Assembly: GCF_000422085.1 (NCBI RefSeq)
Contig: NC_021741.1
Coordinates: 1,984,001-2,048,000, forward strand
Source of the DNA: Serratia liquefaciens ATCC 27592
GTDB lineage: Bacteria; Pseudomonadota; Gammaproteobacteria; Enterobacterales; Enterobacteriaceae
Direction: 5' to 3'
Length of the DNA: 64,000 nucleotides
The stretch's first letter is position 1. Each line of letters begins with the position of its first letter. The position numbers were made by a program, and so were the translations under genes. The notes under the pieces were generated by a model that worked only from the letters and a program-made list of their open reading frames with translations, had not been told where the DNA came from and ran no database searches. This document shows, piece by piece, positions 25,715 to 35,024 of this stretch.

Positions 25715-26536
25715 ATGGAAATAACCCTGGCCCAATTGCCCTGTCGTGAAGGTTGCGTTGCCGACAACCTGGCGCAGGCCCTGGCATTCATTGAGCGTTA
25801 CGCCAAGGGCGGCAACCTTATTCTGTTCCCGGAAACCCAGCTCACCGGTTTCGCTGCGGCGCAGGGTGACACCGATTATGCCCTGCAAAGAGACGGCGCG
25901 GAGTTGCTGCAACTGGTTCAGGCCAGCCGCCAATACGATGTCGCGCTGGTGATTGGCTTTCTTGAACGCACCGATAAGGGGGTGTTCAACAGTACGGTGC
26001 TGATCACGCCGGAGCAGGGGATTTATTTGCACTATCGCAAGACCCATTTGTGGCCGGATGAGCGTAATACCGTTCTTCGCGGCGATACGTTGGTATGCGG
26101 CGTTTGGCGTGGAACGCGTATCGGGCTGCTGATTTGCTACGATCTTGAGTTCGCGGAAAATGCCCGGGCGTTAGCCGTTATGGGCTGCCAATTGCTGCTG
26201 GTGACGAATGGCAATATGGATCCCTATGGCCCGGTGCACCGCAATGCCGCGCTGGCCCGCGCGCAGGATAACCAGATGTTTGTCGCCATGACCAACCGTT
26301 GCGGTGAGGGTGATGGATTGCAGTTTTCCGGCGAAAGCCTGATTGTCGATCCGCTGGGACGCGAAGTCGCCGGATTGGGCCGCGAAGCAGGGGCGCTGTC
26401 AGCCACATTGGATTTTACCCTGCTAGAGCAGGCTCGCCGTCACTACCGTTATCTGGACGATCGGCGCTTACCGTTAGCGGGAGAAACGCAGTGGATTGAA
26501 GGGGAAGAGGGGCGCCGGGGGTGGCCACTGGGGTAA
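25715..26536 (+). CDS. Carbon-nitrogen hydrolase (nitrilase superfamily)
   Basis: I start at 25,715 (MEITLAQLPCREGCVADNLA) after GTGGAGG; the longer open frame is not protein-like. The catalytic triad is visible: Glu in NLILFPETQLTGF, Lys in YLHYRKTHLWPDE, Cys in IGLLICYDLEFAENARALAV. A fourth conserved region has QDNQMFVAMTNRCG. The enzyme hydrolyses an amide or nitrile; the 273-residue size and motifs are close to amidase members rather than true nitrilases. Substrate unknown. It is divergent from the LuxR regulator. Confidence 0.9.
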   Translation: MEITLAQLPCREGCVADNLAQALAFIERYAKGGNLILFPETQLTGFAAAQGDTDYALQRDGAELLQLVQASRQYDVALVIGFLERTDKGVFNSTVLITPEQGIYLHYRKTHLWPDERNTVLRGDTLVCGVWRGTRIGLLICYDLEFAENARALAVMGCQLLLVTNGNMDPYGPVHRNAALARAQDNQMFVAMTNRCGEGDGLQFSGESLIVDPLGREVAGLGREAGALSATLDFTLLEQARRHYRYLDDRRLPLAGETQWIEGEEGRRGWPLG

Positions 26537-26653
26537 TCGGTCTGGCGTATCCTGTTTGTGCCCTGGTATACAGTTTGTTTTGACGGGGGATCCGCCAGCT
26601 TATTATGATGACGGAAAGCCCAACCGGGGCGCGAATAGCCAAAGGAAAAGACA

Positions 26654-27172
26654 ATGCGATTTAACATGTGGCGCAAGGCGTTGCTGCCATTGGTGGTTTT
26701 GACTTGCGTATCAGCGGCTCAGGTTCAGGCGGCGGAGAGCGTGGCGGAACCGATCCCGAAAACGTTATTGGGCAACTGGCATATCAGCAAGATCCTGCCG
26801 ACCCAAACCGTGGGTTGCTGGGATGAACAGCAGGCGAAAGGCCTGATCGGCGGCAAGATCGCTTATAAAGCAGGGAGTTTCACCTGGAACGGTACCGAGT
26901 TGAAAAGCGAGGGGGCGACCCTCAGCACGGTGGAAGCACAGGAGTTTGTTGAGGACAACTCCGGCAGCAGTTCTTATATCGACTTCCCGATGCTGGGCAT
27001 CAGCACGCCGGCGGTTGAGCGGGTGATGATCCAGCATGCCGATACCACAATCAAAGGCATTACCGATCAGGGTACCGACGGCGTACCGGGGGATAACGTG
27101 CTGGTAAAAGATGCCAACACGCTGATCCTGTCGGTGTGCAACGTGTGGTTCGAAGCCCAGCGCGTGCGGTGA
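26654..27172 (+). CDS. Exported protein of unknown function
   Basis: The 172-residue protein has a signal peptide (WRKALLPLVVLTCVSAAQVQ, cleavage at about VQA-AE, residue 27). The mature part contains a LLGNWHISKILPTQTVGCWD start and a late Cys in LSVCNVW, which may pair. The LxGxW opening resembles lipocalin-like or copper-resistance small beta-barrel proteins, but I do not recognise the family. It stands alone between the hydrolase and the convergent Rof gene. Confidence 0.7.
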   Translation: MRFNMWRKALLPLVVLTCVSAAQVQAAESVAEPIPKTLLGNWHISKILPTQTVGCWDEQQAKGLIGGKIAYKAGSFTWNGTELKSEGATLSTVEAQEFVEDNSGSSSYIDFPMLGISTPAVERVMIQHADTTIKGITDQGTDGVPGDNVLVKDANTLILSVCNVWFEAQRVR

Positions 27173-27202
27173 CCCCTGCCATCGGCTTATCTTGTCCTGC
27201 CC

Positions 27203-27457
27203 TCATTGCGTCAGCGCGATGCGACCGAAGAGGGCATGACTCCCTTGCGGGGTAATGGCCGAAAGCTGATCCAGGCGGCAAACCCGTTGATTATCGAAAT
27301 AAATAAACTCTCCCTCATTCTCCAGCGTCTGGGTGGTTAACGCCGTTGCCTGGAAACACTGCCCGTTAACCAATTCAACGTTCAGCCGGTAACCGTAGAG
27401 GCAGGCAATTTCCAAATAATCATGCAATTCGCAGTCTATCGGCCGGTAAGCTGTCAT
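27203..27457 (-). CDS. Rho-binding antiterminator (Rof/YaeO) family protein
   Basis: The 84-residue protein begins MTAYRPIDCELHDYLEIACL, the characteristic N-terminus of Rof, and continues with a small beta barrel (LNVELVNGQCFQATALTT, VCRLDQLSAITP). Rof binds Rho and inhibits Rho-dependent termination. The start at 27,457 overlaps the stop of the upstream DUF2024 gene (ATGA), with a GGGG ribosome site 7 bases before, so the two are co-translated. Similarity to E. coli Rof is moderate, so it may be a paralogue. Confidence 0.82.
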   Translation of the reverse strand: MTAYRPIDCELHDYLEIACLYGYRLNVELVNGQCFQATALTTQTLENEGEFIYFDNQRVCRLDQLSAITPQGSHALFGRIALTQ

Positions 27458-27720
27458 GACATCCCCTGGCAACCCTGCATTTTAAAAATGTAATAGCCCG
27501 TTTGGCCAATAGCCTGCTCCACCTCAGGGCTGGAGGACTCGCTGTGGCAGAATGCACAGCTGCTTTGGCTGATATTGTCCTCCTCAATATTGTTCTGTTT
27601 GAGGAACTGTTGCGCATAGTGTCTTGCCTGAGCCAGATCGTTGCTGTCGGTGAACACGTCGAAATGCAGATAGCGACCATCCCTGGTATGTACATGAGTG
27701 TCAAAAACATTGATATACAT
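27454..27720 (-). CDS. DUF2024 family protein
   Basis: The 88-residue protein starts MYINVFDTHVHTRDGRYLHF DVF (in two parts) and has a CAFCHSE motif and a GYYIFKMQGC end, matching DUF2024 proteins. The CxxCH motif is also that of haem attachment, but there is no export signal, so it more likely binds metal. Function unknown. It is the first gene of a two-gene unit with the Rof-like gene. Confidence 0.82.
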   Translation of the reverse strand: MYINVFDTHVHTRDGRYLHFDVFTDSNDLAQARHYAQQFLKQNNIEEDNISQSSCAFCHSESSSPEVEQAIGQTGYYIFKMQGCQGMS

Positions 27721-28200
27721 AGTTATTTATCCTTTTGCTTGTTTATCTGAATGTGATTATGGTATCGATTCGACACCATAATCCTCGCATTTGATGAAAA
27801 TCCTGTCAACGGCGCTTTTAGCCAAAATGACCGGTTGAGAGCAGAGCACAAGGGAAGGGCCATAAACCCTAAAGAAGCGTTTCAATATGAAAATGAGCGG
27901 GTAGAGCCGGTGATTTATTTCTGTCGTCACGTTTACCGAATTAATTTTTTATAAAATCAAAGCACTATCCGGGTTTGGAAAATAAAGGGGCGTTTGAAAT
28001 CTTGGGGATATTTCAATGCCGGGATGCTTCAAGAAAATAGCCGCCGATTTTATATCGGCACGCTGATAGGCAAACACTATTACAGCTATAGGCGCAGGCT
28101 GGGTTATTCATTGATTGTTATCAATTATGCAGCGCATCTTCCTCTCTACTATTACCGGGCGACTGTCTATTGGATGGGCAATACCTTATAAGGATTGAAA
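27721..28200. other. Regulatory region upstream of the cytochrome c peroxidase gene
   Basis: No gene is supported in these 480 AT-rich bases. The right part holds a class-II-type FNR promoter (28,111-28,152). The left part must hold the promoter of the DUF2024 gene on the other strand; nothing else is recognised. A 65-codon open frame at 27,994 covers the promoter and is rejected. Confidence 0.6.
28111..28124 (+). promoter_or_regulatory. FNR-binding site of the peroxidase promoter
   Basis: TTGATTGTTATCAA is an exact match to the FNR consensus TTGAT-N4-ATCAA. A TACTAT -10 box at 28,147-28,152 places the expected transcription start near 28,159, so the FNR site is centred at about -41.5, the classic activating position. 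E. coli yhjA (ccp) is known to be FNR-activated. Confidence 0.88.
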
Positions 28201-29598
28201 ATGAAAAAGGTCACCCGTATTGCGGCGATGTCCCTTACCGGCATTGTCTTATGTTATCTGGGGCTTTCGGGCTATGTTTGGTATCACGATACTCAGCGTA
28301 CGGTGTACAGTCAGGTACCGCGATCTGCGCTGGAGAAGAATAACCAGGTTCTCGGATTGCTGAGAGAAAAGGGCTGCGATTATTGCCATACACCTTCTGC
28401 CGATCTCCCCTTCTATGCCTCCTTTCCCATTGCCAAACAGCTGATGGAATACGATATCCGCCTCGGGTATCAGTCTTTTAACCTGGAACCTGTACGTGCC
28501 AGCCTGATCGAAGATAAAGCGGTATCACAAAGCGATCTGAACAAGATTGAATGGGTAATGCAGCATAAGACCATGCCGCCGACACGGTATGTCGCCTTGC
28601 ACTGGGCGGGGCAGGTGGATGAGCAAGAGCGCGAGACCTTGCTTGGCTGGATAGCGCAGCAGCGCGCGCGTTACTACGCCAGTAACGAGGCTGCCGCGGA
28701 ACACCGTAATGAGCCGATTCAGCCGATCCCCAAGGCATTGCCTGTCGACGCACAGAAAGTGGCGCTGGGTTTTCGACTGTATCACGACCCACGCCTTTCC
28801 GGAGACAGCACTCTCTCTTGTGCCCACTGCCATTCGCTCAATACCGGAGGCGTAGACGGCAGAAAAACGTCGATTGGCGTTGGCGGCGCGGTAGGGCCGA
28901 TAAATGCGCCAACGGTATTCAACTCCGTGTTCAACAGCGAGCAGTTCTGGGATGGCCGTGCGCCAACGCTGCAGGTACAGGCCGGTGGACCGCCGCTCAA
29001 CCCTATAGAAATGGCTTCCAAATCCTGGGAGGAGATCATCGGCAAACTGGACAAGGATCCGGTACTAACCCGTGATTTTGTCGCCGCCTACCCGCAGGGC
29101 CTCAGCGGCGAGACCATTACGGATGCCATCGCCGAATTTGAAAAAACCTTAATCACGCCGGACTCACCTTTCGATAACTGGCTGCGCGGCGATGACAAAG
29201 CCATGACGATGCAGCAGAAACACGGTTATCAACTGTTTAAGGACAACAAATGCGCCACTTGCCACGGAGGAACCATTCTCGGTGGGCGTTCCTTCGAGCC
29301 TTTGGGGCTGAAACGCGACTTCAATTTTGGGGAAATTACCGCCGCGGATATCGGGCGGATGAACGTCACCAGCGAAGCGCGCGACAGGCTACGGCAGAAG
29401 GTGCCCGGCCTGCGCAATGTGGCACTGACGGCGCCTTACTTCCATCGCGGGGATGTCGCCACGCTGGATGAAGCGGTCAAACTGATGCTGCGCTATCAGG
29501 TGGGTACCGAACTGCCGCAGCAGGATGTCGATGATATTGTTGCCTTCCTCGAGAGCCTGACGGGCGTATATACCCCTTACACCCAAAGCCAGAAATAA
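28201..29598 (+). CDS. ccp: Triheme cytochrome c peroxidase (YhjA/Ccp)
   Basis: The 465-residue protein is anchored by an N-terminal helix (about 7-28). Three haem-attachment motifs are visible: CDYCH (about 60), CAHCH (about 205) and CATCH (about 350). The first belongs to the extra N-terminal domain that defines YhjA-type enzymes; the other two form the MauG/Ccp core, with GVGGAVGPINAPTVFNSVFN and FWDGRAPTLQVQAGGPP between them. It reduces hydrogen peroxide in the periplasm with electrons from quinol, enabling peroxide to act as a respiratory acceptor without oxygen. ATG 28,201 with AAGGA upstream is the start. An ideal FNR site precedes it. Confidence 0.95.
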   Translation: MKKVTRIAAMSLTGIVLCYLGLSGYVWYHDTQRTVYSQVPRSALEKNNQVLGLLREKGCDYCHTPSADLPFYASFPIAKQLMEYDIRLGYQSFNLEPVRASLIEDKAVSQSDLNKIEWVMQHKTMPPTRYVALHWAGQVDEQERETLLGWIAQQRARYYASNEAAAEHRNEPIQPIPKALPVDAQKVALGFRLYHDPRLSGDSTLSCAHCHSLNTGGVDGRKTSIGVGGAVGPINAPTVFNSVFNSEQFWDGRAPTLQVQAGGPPLNPIEMASKSWEEIIGKLDKDPVLTRDFVAAYPQGLSGETITDAIAEFEKTLITPDSPFDNWLRGDDKAMTMQQKHGYQLFKDNKCATCHGGTILGGRSFEPLGLKRDFNFGEITAADIGRMNVTSEARDRLRQKVPGLRNVALTAPYFHRGDVATLDEAVKLMLRYQVGTELPQQDVDDIVAFLESLTGVYTPYTQSQK

Positions 29599-29769
29599 CG
29601 GGCTGACGGCCCGCGTCATCATGGTATCTCCAGCCCCGGTAACGGGGCTGTTCCAACGGCAAGATGCCCGTTCGTCCCTCCGGTTTCTGAACTAAAATTA
29701 TCCATAACGGGACAACAGAAATGTTGCCGTGCAAACCGGGGTCTCTATGAATCAATGACAGGAGGCGCT

Positions 29770-30195
29770 ATGTGCTATCAACATATTATGATTGCCACCG
29801 ACCTGAGTGATGACGGAAAACGGCTGGTGGAAAAAAGCGCGAGATTGGCCGCGTCACTGCAGGCCAGGCTCTCTCTGATCTACGTGGATATCCACTACGA
29901 TACCTACCATGCGGCGATTGGTTTTTCTGAGCGAAGCTACGACGGCGTACCTTTTGAAGAGAAAATCAAGAAAGAGCTGGAGCCGCTGACCCAGAATGTG
30001 AATTACCCGATCAACGAGGTGATCATCGGACACGGTGATTTTATCGAAGAGTTGAAGAATGCCGTGGTGGATAAAAGTGTCGATCTGGTGGTTTTTGGCC
30101 ATCACCACGATCTGTGGAACAAGCTGTTTTCCTCAACCCAGCATGCCATCAACCAATTGAATGTCGACGTACTGGTCATCCCAATCAAACAGTAG
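29770..30195 (+). CDS. Universal stress protein (UspA family)
   Basis: The 141-residue protein starts MCYQHIMIATDLSDDGKRLV after ACAGGAGG. It is a single Usp domain with IMIATDLS at the start, a hydrophobic LSLIYVDIHYDTYHAAIGF strand-helix, VDLVVFGHHHD in place of the usual GxxGxH nucleotide loop, and a VLVIPIK end. The altered loop (FGHHHDLW) suggests the UspA-like subgroup that does not bind ATP. Usp proteins support survival in stationary phase and stress. It follows ccp but has its own 170-base leader. Confidence 0.9.
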   Translation: MCYQHIMIATDLSDDGKRLVEKSARLAASLQARLSLIYVDIHYDTYHAAIGFSERSYDGVPFEEKIKKELEPLTQNVNYPINEVIIGHGDFIEELKNAVVDKSVDLVVFGHHHDLWNKLFSSTQHAINQLNVDVLVIPIKQ

Positions 30196-30207
30196 CCAGT
30201 TGATTAA

Positions 30208-30233
30208 CCCTGCCAGTATTCACTCTGGCAGGG
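30208..30233. terminator. Hairpin after the stress-protein gene
   Basis: Perfect 9-base arms CCCTGCCAG / CTGGCAGGG with an 8-base loop lie 13 bases past the stop. There is no T run. Confidence 0.5.
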
Positions 30234-30244
30234 TGACGGACAGA

Positions 30245-30754
<510 letters not shown>

Positions 30755-31873
30755 ATGTTTAAAAACAAACAAGTGTCCAATATGACCAGCAGAGAAAAAC
30801 AGATATTGCATCTTCTGAGACGTGATCCTTTGATCCCACAGCAGGAAATTGCCGATGTTTTAGGTATTAGCCGCTCTGGTGTCGCCGGGCACATTATGAA
30901 TTTAATGAATAAAGGATATATAAAGGGTAAGGGTTATATATTGTCGGAGCACAGCTATGTGGTAACCGTAGGTTCTACCAATATGGATGTCTGCGGTTAT
31001 GCTTCCTCTAAATTAGTGTATGAAGATTCCAACCCGGGAAAAATAAAATGCACGCCAGGTGGGGTGGGCAGAAATATTGCGCAGAATGTCGCCTTATTAG
31101 GCCGGGAGTGTCACCTTATTTCCGTCGTCGGTGACGACTTCTACGGCGAAACCTTATTCGAACAGGCAAAGCTGGCGGGGGTACATGTCGACAGCTTCCA
31201 TAAATTGCACGGTGAAAATACTTCGACCTATGTCTCCTTACTCGATAACAACGGCGAAATGCTGGTGGCAATTAACGACATGCGCATTCTCGAGAAACTC
31301 ACACCGGCGTTATTGGCCACGTCTAAAGAGTTGATCCTGCATGCGGGCGTGCTGGTGGTTGACTGCAACCTGACCGAGGACGCACTGGCCTGGCTATTCG
31401 GGCACTCCGGCAGCGTGCCGGTGTTTGTTGACACCGTATCGGCATTTAAAGCGCCCAAAATCCGCCGTTGGCTCTCGCATATCCATACTCTCAAGCCCAA
31501 TCGCCTCGAAGCCGAGATCCTCAGCGGCATGGCGATCCACGGGCCGCAGGATGCGCCAGCGGTGGCCCGCTGGTTCCATCAACAAGGGGTACAACGCCTG
31601 GCGCTCAGCATGGGGCCAGCCGGGGTTTATTACAGCGAAATTGATGGGCAAAACGGCTGGTCGCAGCCACTGGTCGTCGACATCGTCAATGTGACTGGGG
31701 CCGGCGACGCCATGATGGCGGGCCTGGCCCATTGCTGGCTGGAAGATATGACGCTGGCGGACAGCATTCGTTTTGCGCAGGGTTGCTCGGCATTGACGCT
31801 GGCATCCGAATTTACCAATAACCCGAACCTGTCGAATGGCAGCGTACAAAAACTGTTGGAGCTACAAGCATGA
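30755..31873 (+). CDS. psuK: Pseudouridine kinase with N-terminal DNA-binding domain
   Basis: The 372-residue protein has a winged helix at residues 10-60 (REKQILHLLRRDPLIPQQEI, ADVLGISRSGVAGHIMNLMN) fused to a PfkB-type kinase. Kinase landmarks are GSTNMDVCGYAS, GGVGRNIAQNVALLG and the ATP/catalytic motif VNVTGAGDAMMAGLAH. E. coli PsuK (YeiC) phosphorylates pseudouridine; the longer form with a helix-turn-helix is common in this family and may let it autoregulate the operon. Its stop overlaps the psuG start by 4 bases. Confidence 0.92.
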   Translation: MFKNKQVSNMTSREKQILHLLRRDPLIPQQEIADVLGISRSGVAGHIMNLMNKGYIKGKGYILSEHSYVVTVGSTNMDVCGYASSKLVYEDSNPGKIKCTPGGVGRNIAQNVALLGRECHLISVVGDDFYGETLFEQAKLAGVHVDSFHKLHGENTSTYVSLLDNNGEMLVAINDMRILEKLTPALLATSKELILHAGVLVVDCNLTEDALAWLFGHSGSVPVFVDTVSAFKAPKIRRWLSHIHTLKPNRLEAEILSGMAIHGPQDAPAVARWFHQQGVQRLALSMGPAGVYYSEIDGQNGWSQPLVVDIVNVTGAGDAMMAGLAHCWLEDMTLADSIRFAQGCSALTLASEFTNNPNLSNGSVQKLLELQA

Positions 31874-32808
31874 AAAATAAAATGATTTCCCATGACTATC
31901 TGGACATTTCGCCGGAGGTGGCCGAGGCTTTGGCCCACAAACGCCCGGTTGTGGCTCTGGAATCCACCATCATTTCTCACGGTATGCCGTACCCGCAGAA
32001 CGCGCAGACGGCGCTGGAAGTGGAACAAAAGATCCGCGATCACGGCGCGGTGCCCGCGACCATCGCCATCATTAACGGCCGCATGAAGGCGGGATTAAGC
32101 CGTGAGGAAATAGAGCTGCTGGGTAAAGAGGGCCATAAGGTGGCGAAAGTGAGCCGTCGCGATCTGCCGTTCATCGTCGCCGCCGGTAAACACGGGGCGA
32201 CCACCGTGGCCTCAACCATGATTATTGCCGAGATGGCGGGCATTCACGTCTTTGCCACCGGTGGCATCGGCGGCGTGCACCGCGGCGCAGAACACACGTT
32301 TGATATCTCGGCGGATCTGCAGGAGCTGGCACGCACCAATGTCGCGGTGATCTGTGCCGGTGCCAAGTCTATTTTGGATTTGGGGCTGACCACCGAATAC
32401 CTCGAAACCCACGGTGTACCGCTGATCGGCTACCAGACCCAAACGCTGCCGGCATTCTTTTGCCGTACCAGCCCCTTCAGGGTCAGCATTCAGTTGGATG
32501 CCCCGGCGGAGATCGCCCGCGCCATGGCCACCAAGTGGCAGACCGGGCTGGAGGGCGGCATGGTGATTGCCAACCCGATCCCGGCGCAGTATGCGGTGCC
32601 GGAGGAAAAAATTAATGCCGCCATTGAGCGTGCCGTGCGGGAATCGGTTGAACAAGGCGTTCAGGGCAAGGACAGCACGCCATTTTTGCTGGCCAGAGTG
32701 GCTGAATTGACCGGGGGCGACAGCCTGACCGCCAATATTCAATTGGTGTTCAACAACGCCAAGCTGGCCGCGCAAATTGCCTGTTGTTATCAGGAGGCCG
32801 CCGCCTAA
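31870..32808 (+). CDS. psuG: Pseudouridine-5'-phosphate glycosidase
   Basis: The 312-residue protein matches PsuG (YeiN): VVALESTIISHGMPYPQNAQ near residue 28, VPATIAIINGRMKAGLSREE near 57, HGATTVASTMIIAEMAGIHV near 108 with the GGIGGVHRGAEHTFDISADL segment, and ANPIPAQYAVP near 235. It splits pseudouridine phosphate into uracil and ribose-5-phosphate. It is co-translated with psuK and followed by a hairpin and the transporter gene. Confidence 0.96.
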   Translation: MKNKMISHDYLDISPEVAEALAHKRPVVALESTIISHGMPYPQNAQTALEVEQKIRDHGAVPATIAIINGRMKAGLSREEIELLGKEGHKVAKVSRRDLPFIVAAGKHGATTVASTMIIAEMAGIHVFATGGIGGVHRGAEHTFDISADLQELARTNVAVICAGAKSILDLGLTTEYLETHGVPLIGYQTQTLPAFFCRTSPFRVSIQLDAPAEIARAMATKWQTGLEGGMVIANPIPAQYAVPEEKINAAIERAVRESVEQGVQGKDSTPFLLARVAELTGGDSLTANIQLVFNNAKLAAQIACCYQEAAA

Positions 32809-32865
32809 GACGACGCGTTATTCCTTAAGTTTTACCCTATAAACAACATTAAATAAAAACGCCAG

Positions 32866-32909
32866 CCTGAAAGGTGGAGGGGAGTGCTTTGCCCTTTTCA
32901 CCTTTCAGG
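32866..32909 (+). promoter_or_regulatory. Intercistronic hairpin between psuG and psuT
   Basis: Perfect 11-base arms CCTGAAAGGTG / CACCTTTCAGG with a 22-base loop lie in the 172-base gap. No T run follows, so it is more likely to adjust message stability than to end transcription. Confidence 0.55.
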
Positions 32910-32980
32910 ACAGGTACATTTACATACCCAATGACTTTTCCGCTACGGCTGAAATACGACGGGTATTAAGGGACGGATTT

Positions 32981-34252
32981 ATGGACTTACTACGCAGCCT
33001 GTCAGGTATCTGTATTCTTCTCCTTATTGCTTTTATTTTTTCCAACAACCGTAAACGAATCAGCATGAGAACCGTTTTCAGCGCATTAATACTGCAAGTG
33101 CTGTTGGGCGCAATTATGTTATATGTGCCCGCCGGTAAGTGGGTGGTTAATGCCATTGCCGGTGGCGTCAATAAAGTCATTTCGTACAGCGATGCCGGTA
33201 GCTCATTTATTTTTGGCGGACTGGTCGGCCCTAAAATGAATGTCTTGTTTGACGGCGCAGGTTTTGTTTTCGCTTTTCATGTTCTGCCGGCCATTATTTT
33301 TATTACCGCACTGATTTCGATTCTCTATTACCTCGGCGTGATGGGATGGGTGATTAATCTGTTGGGCTACGTATTCCAAAAGATGCTGAGCATCAGCAAG
33401 GTTGAGGCTTTTGCCGCGGTGACCACCATCTTTTTAGGGCAAAACGAGCTGCCTGCGGTGCTTAAGCCTTTTATTAACAAGATGAGCCGCAATGAGCTGT
33501 TTACCGTCATTTGCAGCGGAATGGCGTCGATCGCCGGCTCAATGTTGGTGGGGTATGCCGGCCTTGGCGTACCGATTGAATATCTGCTGGCGGCATCGTT
33601 GATGGCGATCCCCGGCGGCATTCTGTTCGCACGTATGCTGAGCCCGGCAACCGAGGCGTCGCAGGTCGAGTTCAGCCAGATGGCGTTCAGTGAAAAACGC
33701 CCGGCGAGCATTATCGAAGCCGCGGCCAGTGGAGCGATGCTCGGGCTGAAAATAGCCGTGGGCGTCGCTACCGTGGTAATGGCCTTTGTAGCGTTAATTG
33801 CGCTGATTAATGGCCTGATTGGCGGCGTCGGCAGCCTGTTTGGCTGGCAACAGCTCAGCCTGGAAAGGTTGTTCGGATATGTGTTCTCGCCTTTGGCTTA
33901 TATCATGGGGGTTAGCTGGGATAACGCTGGGGTAGTAGGTGGGCTGATTGGCCAGAAGCTGGCGATAAACGAATTTGTCGCATACGTGAATTTTTCAGCC
34001 TATCTCAAAGACAGCGTCGCGGTGCTCGATCCTAAAACCATCGCCGTCATCTCTTTCGCACTGTGCGGGTTCGCCAACTTCGGCTCGATAGCCGTGGTGG
34101 TGGGGGCGTTCAGCGCGGTAGCACCGGAACGCGCTTCGGATATTGCCAGCCTGGGCTTGCGCGCGCTGCTGGCCGCTACCTTGTCTAATCTGATGAGCGC
34201 CACCATCGCCGGGCTGTTTATCGGTCTCGGTGCTTTGAGCGTGGCATTATGA
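32981..34252 (+). CDS. psuT: NupC-family nucleoside (pseudouridine) transporter
   Basis: The 423-residue protein has about ten hydrophobic segments and the concentrative nucleoside transporter motifs FLGQNELPAVLKPFINKMSR, GMASIAGSMLVGYAGLGVP, GISWDNA-type GVSWDNAGVVGGLIGQKLAI NEFVAY (in parts) and CGFANFGSIAVVVGAFSAVA. It is the YeiM/PsuT-type member by position after psuK-psuG. It would import pseudouridine with a cation gradient. Confidence 0.92.
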   Translation: MDLLRSLSGICILLLIAFIFSNNRKRISMRTVFSALILQVLLGAIMLYVPAGKWVVNAIAGGVNKVISYSDAGSSFIFGGLVGPKMNVLFDGAGFVFAFHVLPAIIFITALISILYYLGVMGWVINLLGYVFQKMLSISKVEAFAAVTTIFLGQNELPAVLKPFINKMSRNELFTVICSGMASIAGSMLVGYAGLGVPIEYLLAASLMAIPGGILFARMLSPATEASQVEFSQMAFSEKRPASIIEAAASGAMLGLKIAVGVATVVMAFVALIALINGLIGGVGSLFGWQQLSLERLFGYVFSPLAYIMGVSWDNAGVVGGLIGQKLAINEFVAYVNFSAYLKDSVAVLDPKTIAVISFALCGFANFGSIAVVVGAFSAVAPERASDIASLGLRALLAATLSNLMSATIAGLFIGLGALSVAL

Positions 34253-34333
34253 TCACGCCCTTTCTTTGGCGTGAGCGTGATTATTTTCCGCGCTAAACTT
34301 GCGCATTAGATAAGTGACTACTAATGTATAGTC

Positions 34334-34648
34334 ATGAATGAAAATGACCTCTTCAAAGCGCTGGCGGATCCCACCCGGCGCAGCATCTTCGAAAAACTGG
34401 CCACTGGCGGCATGAATGCCAGCGCACTGCGTGAAGGCATGACGATCAGCCAATCTGCGATGTCTCAACACCTGGCCGTGTTGCGGCAGGCGGGGCTGGT
34501 GTGCGAGGCGCGCCAGGGGCGTTTCGTCAATTATCAGGTTGACCCACAAGGGTTGGCGGTCATCGCGCAATGGCTGGACAAATACCGTGCCTTCTGGCCG
34601 GCACGCATCGACAGGCTGAACGTTTTGCTAAAGGACATGGATCAATGA
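34334..34648 (+). CDS. ArsR-family transcriptional regulator
   Basis: The 104-residue protein is a single winged helix: FKALADPTRRSIFEKLATGG, MTISQSAMSQHLAVLRQAGL and CEARQGRFVNYQVDPQGL. It lacks the metal-binding cysteines of ArsR/SmtB sensors, as is usual for members paired with an AHSA1/SRPBCC protein. Its stop overlaps the next start (ATGA), so both proteins are made together. Confidence 0.92.
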   Translation: MNENDLFKALADPTRRSIFEKLATGGMNASALREGMTISQSAMSQHLAVLRQAGLVCEARQGRFVNYQVDPQGLAVIAQWLDKYRAFWPARIDRLNVLLKDMDQ

Positions 34649-34983
34649 CCCCAACCGACGCCACGCAGCCGCCGCTGGTGCTGGAGTATCAACTCGATGC
34701 GCCGCCAGAGAAAGTCTGGCGGGCTATCGGGATCCCGGCATTGCGCGAACAATGGTTACCGAATGCCGAACTGGCCGATACCGAACCGGTAGTGATAACA
34801 CCGGGCGAAGCAATCAGCTACCGGATGCGTGATGATCGACCGCCGTACCTCGAAAGTACCGTGACCTTGCAAATTCTGCCCGCCGCTGACGGCGGAAGCC
34901 TGTTACGCGTCATTCACCAACTCGACGACGCCAGGTTGACGGCAGCGAACGACGGTGGATTGCAGCTGATGCGCGCTGCCTGA
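34645..34983 (+). CDS. SRPBCC (AHSA1-like) domain protein
   Basis: The 112-residue protein begins after the ATGA overlap with the ArsR gene. It has the START-fold opening [31 protein letters not shown] (in parts), and [22 protein letters not shown] strands. It is shorter than the usual 140-160 residues, missing much of the C-terminal helix, and may be truncated. ArsR-SRPBCC pairs are widespread and of unknown ligand. Confidence 0.82.
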   Translation: MTPTDATQPPLVLEYQLDAPPEKVWRAIGIPALREQWLPNAELADTEPVVITPGEAISYRMRDDRPPYLESTVTLQILPAADGGSLLRVIHQLDDARLTAANDGGLQLMRAA

Positions 34984-35024
34984 CGCTCAACTCATTATTC
35001 CAATCTGAAAACAGGAGTTCACCG

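Noticed and set aside
27994..28191. 65-codon open frame upstream of the cytochrome c peroxidase gene
   Set aside because: It covers the FNR site and -10 box of the peroxidase promoter, has no ribosome site and no protein-like features.
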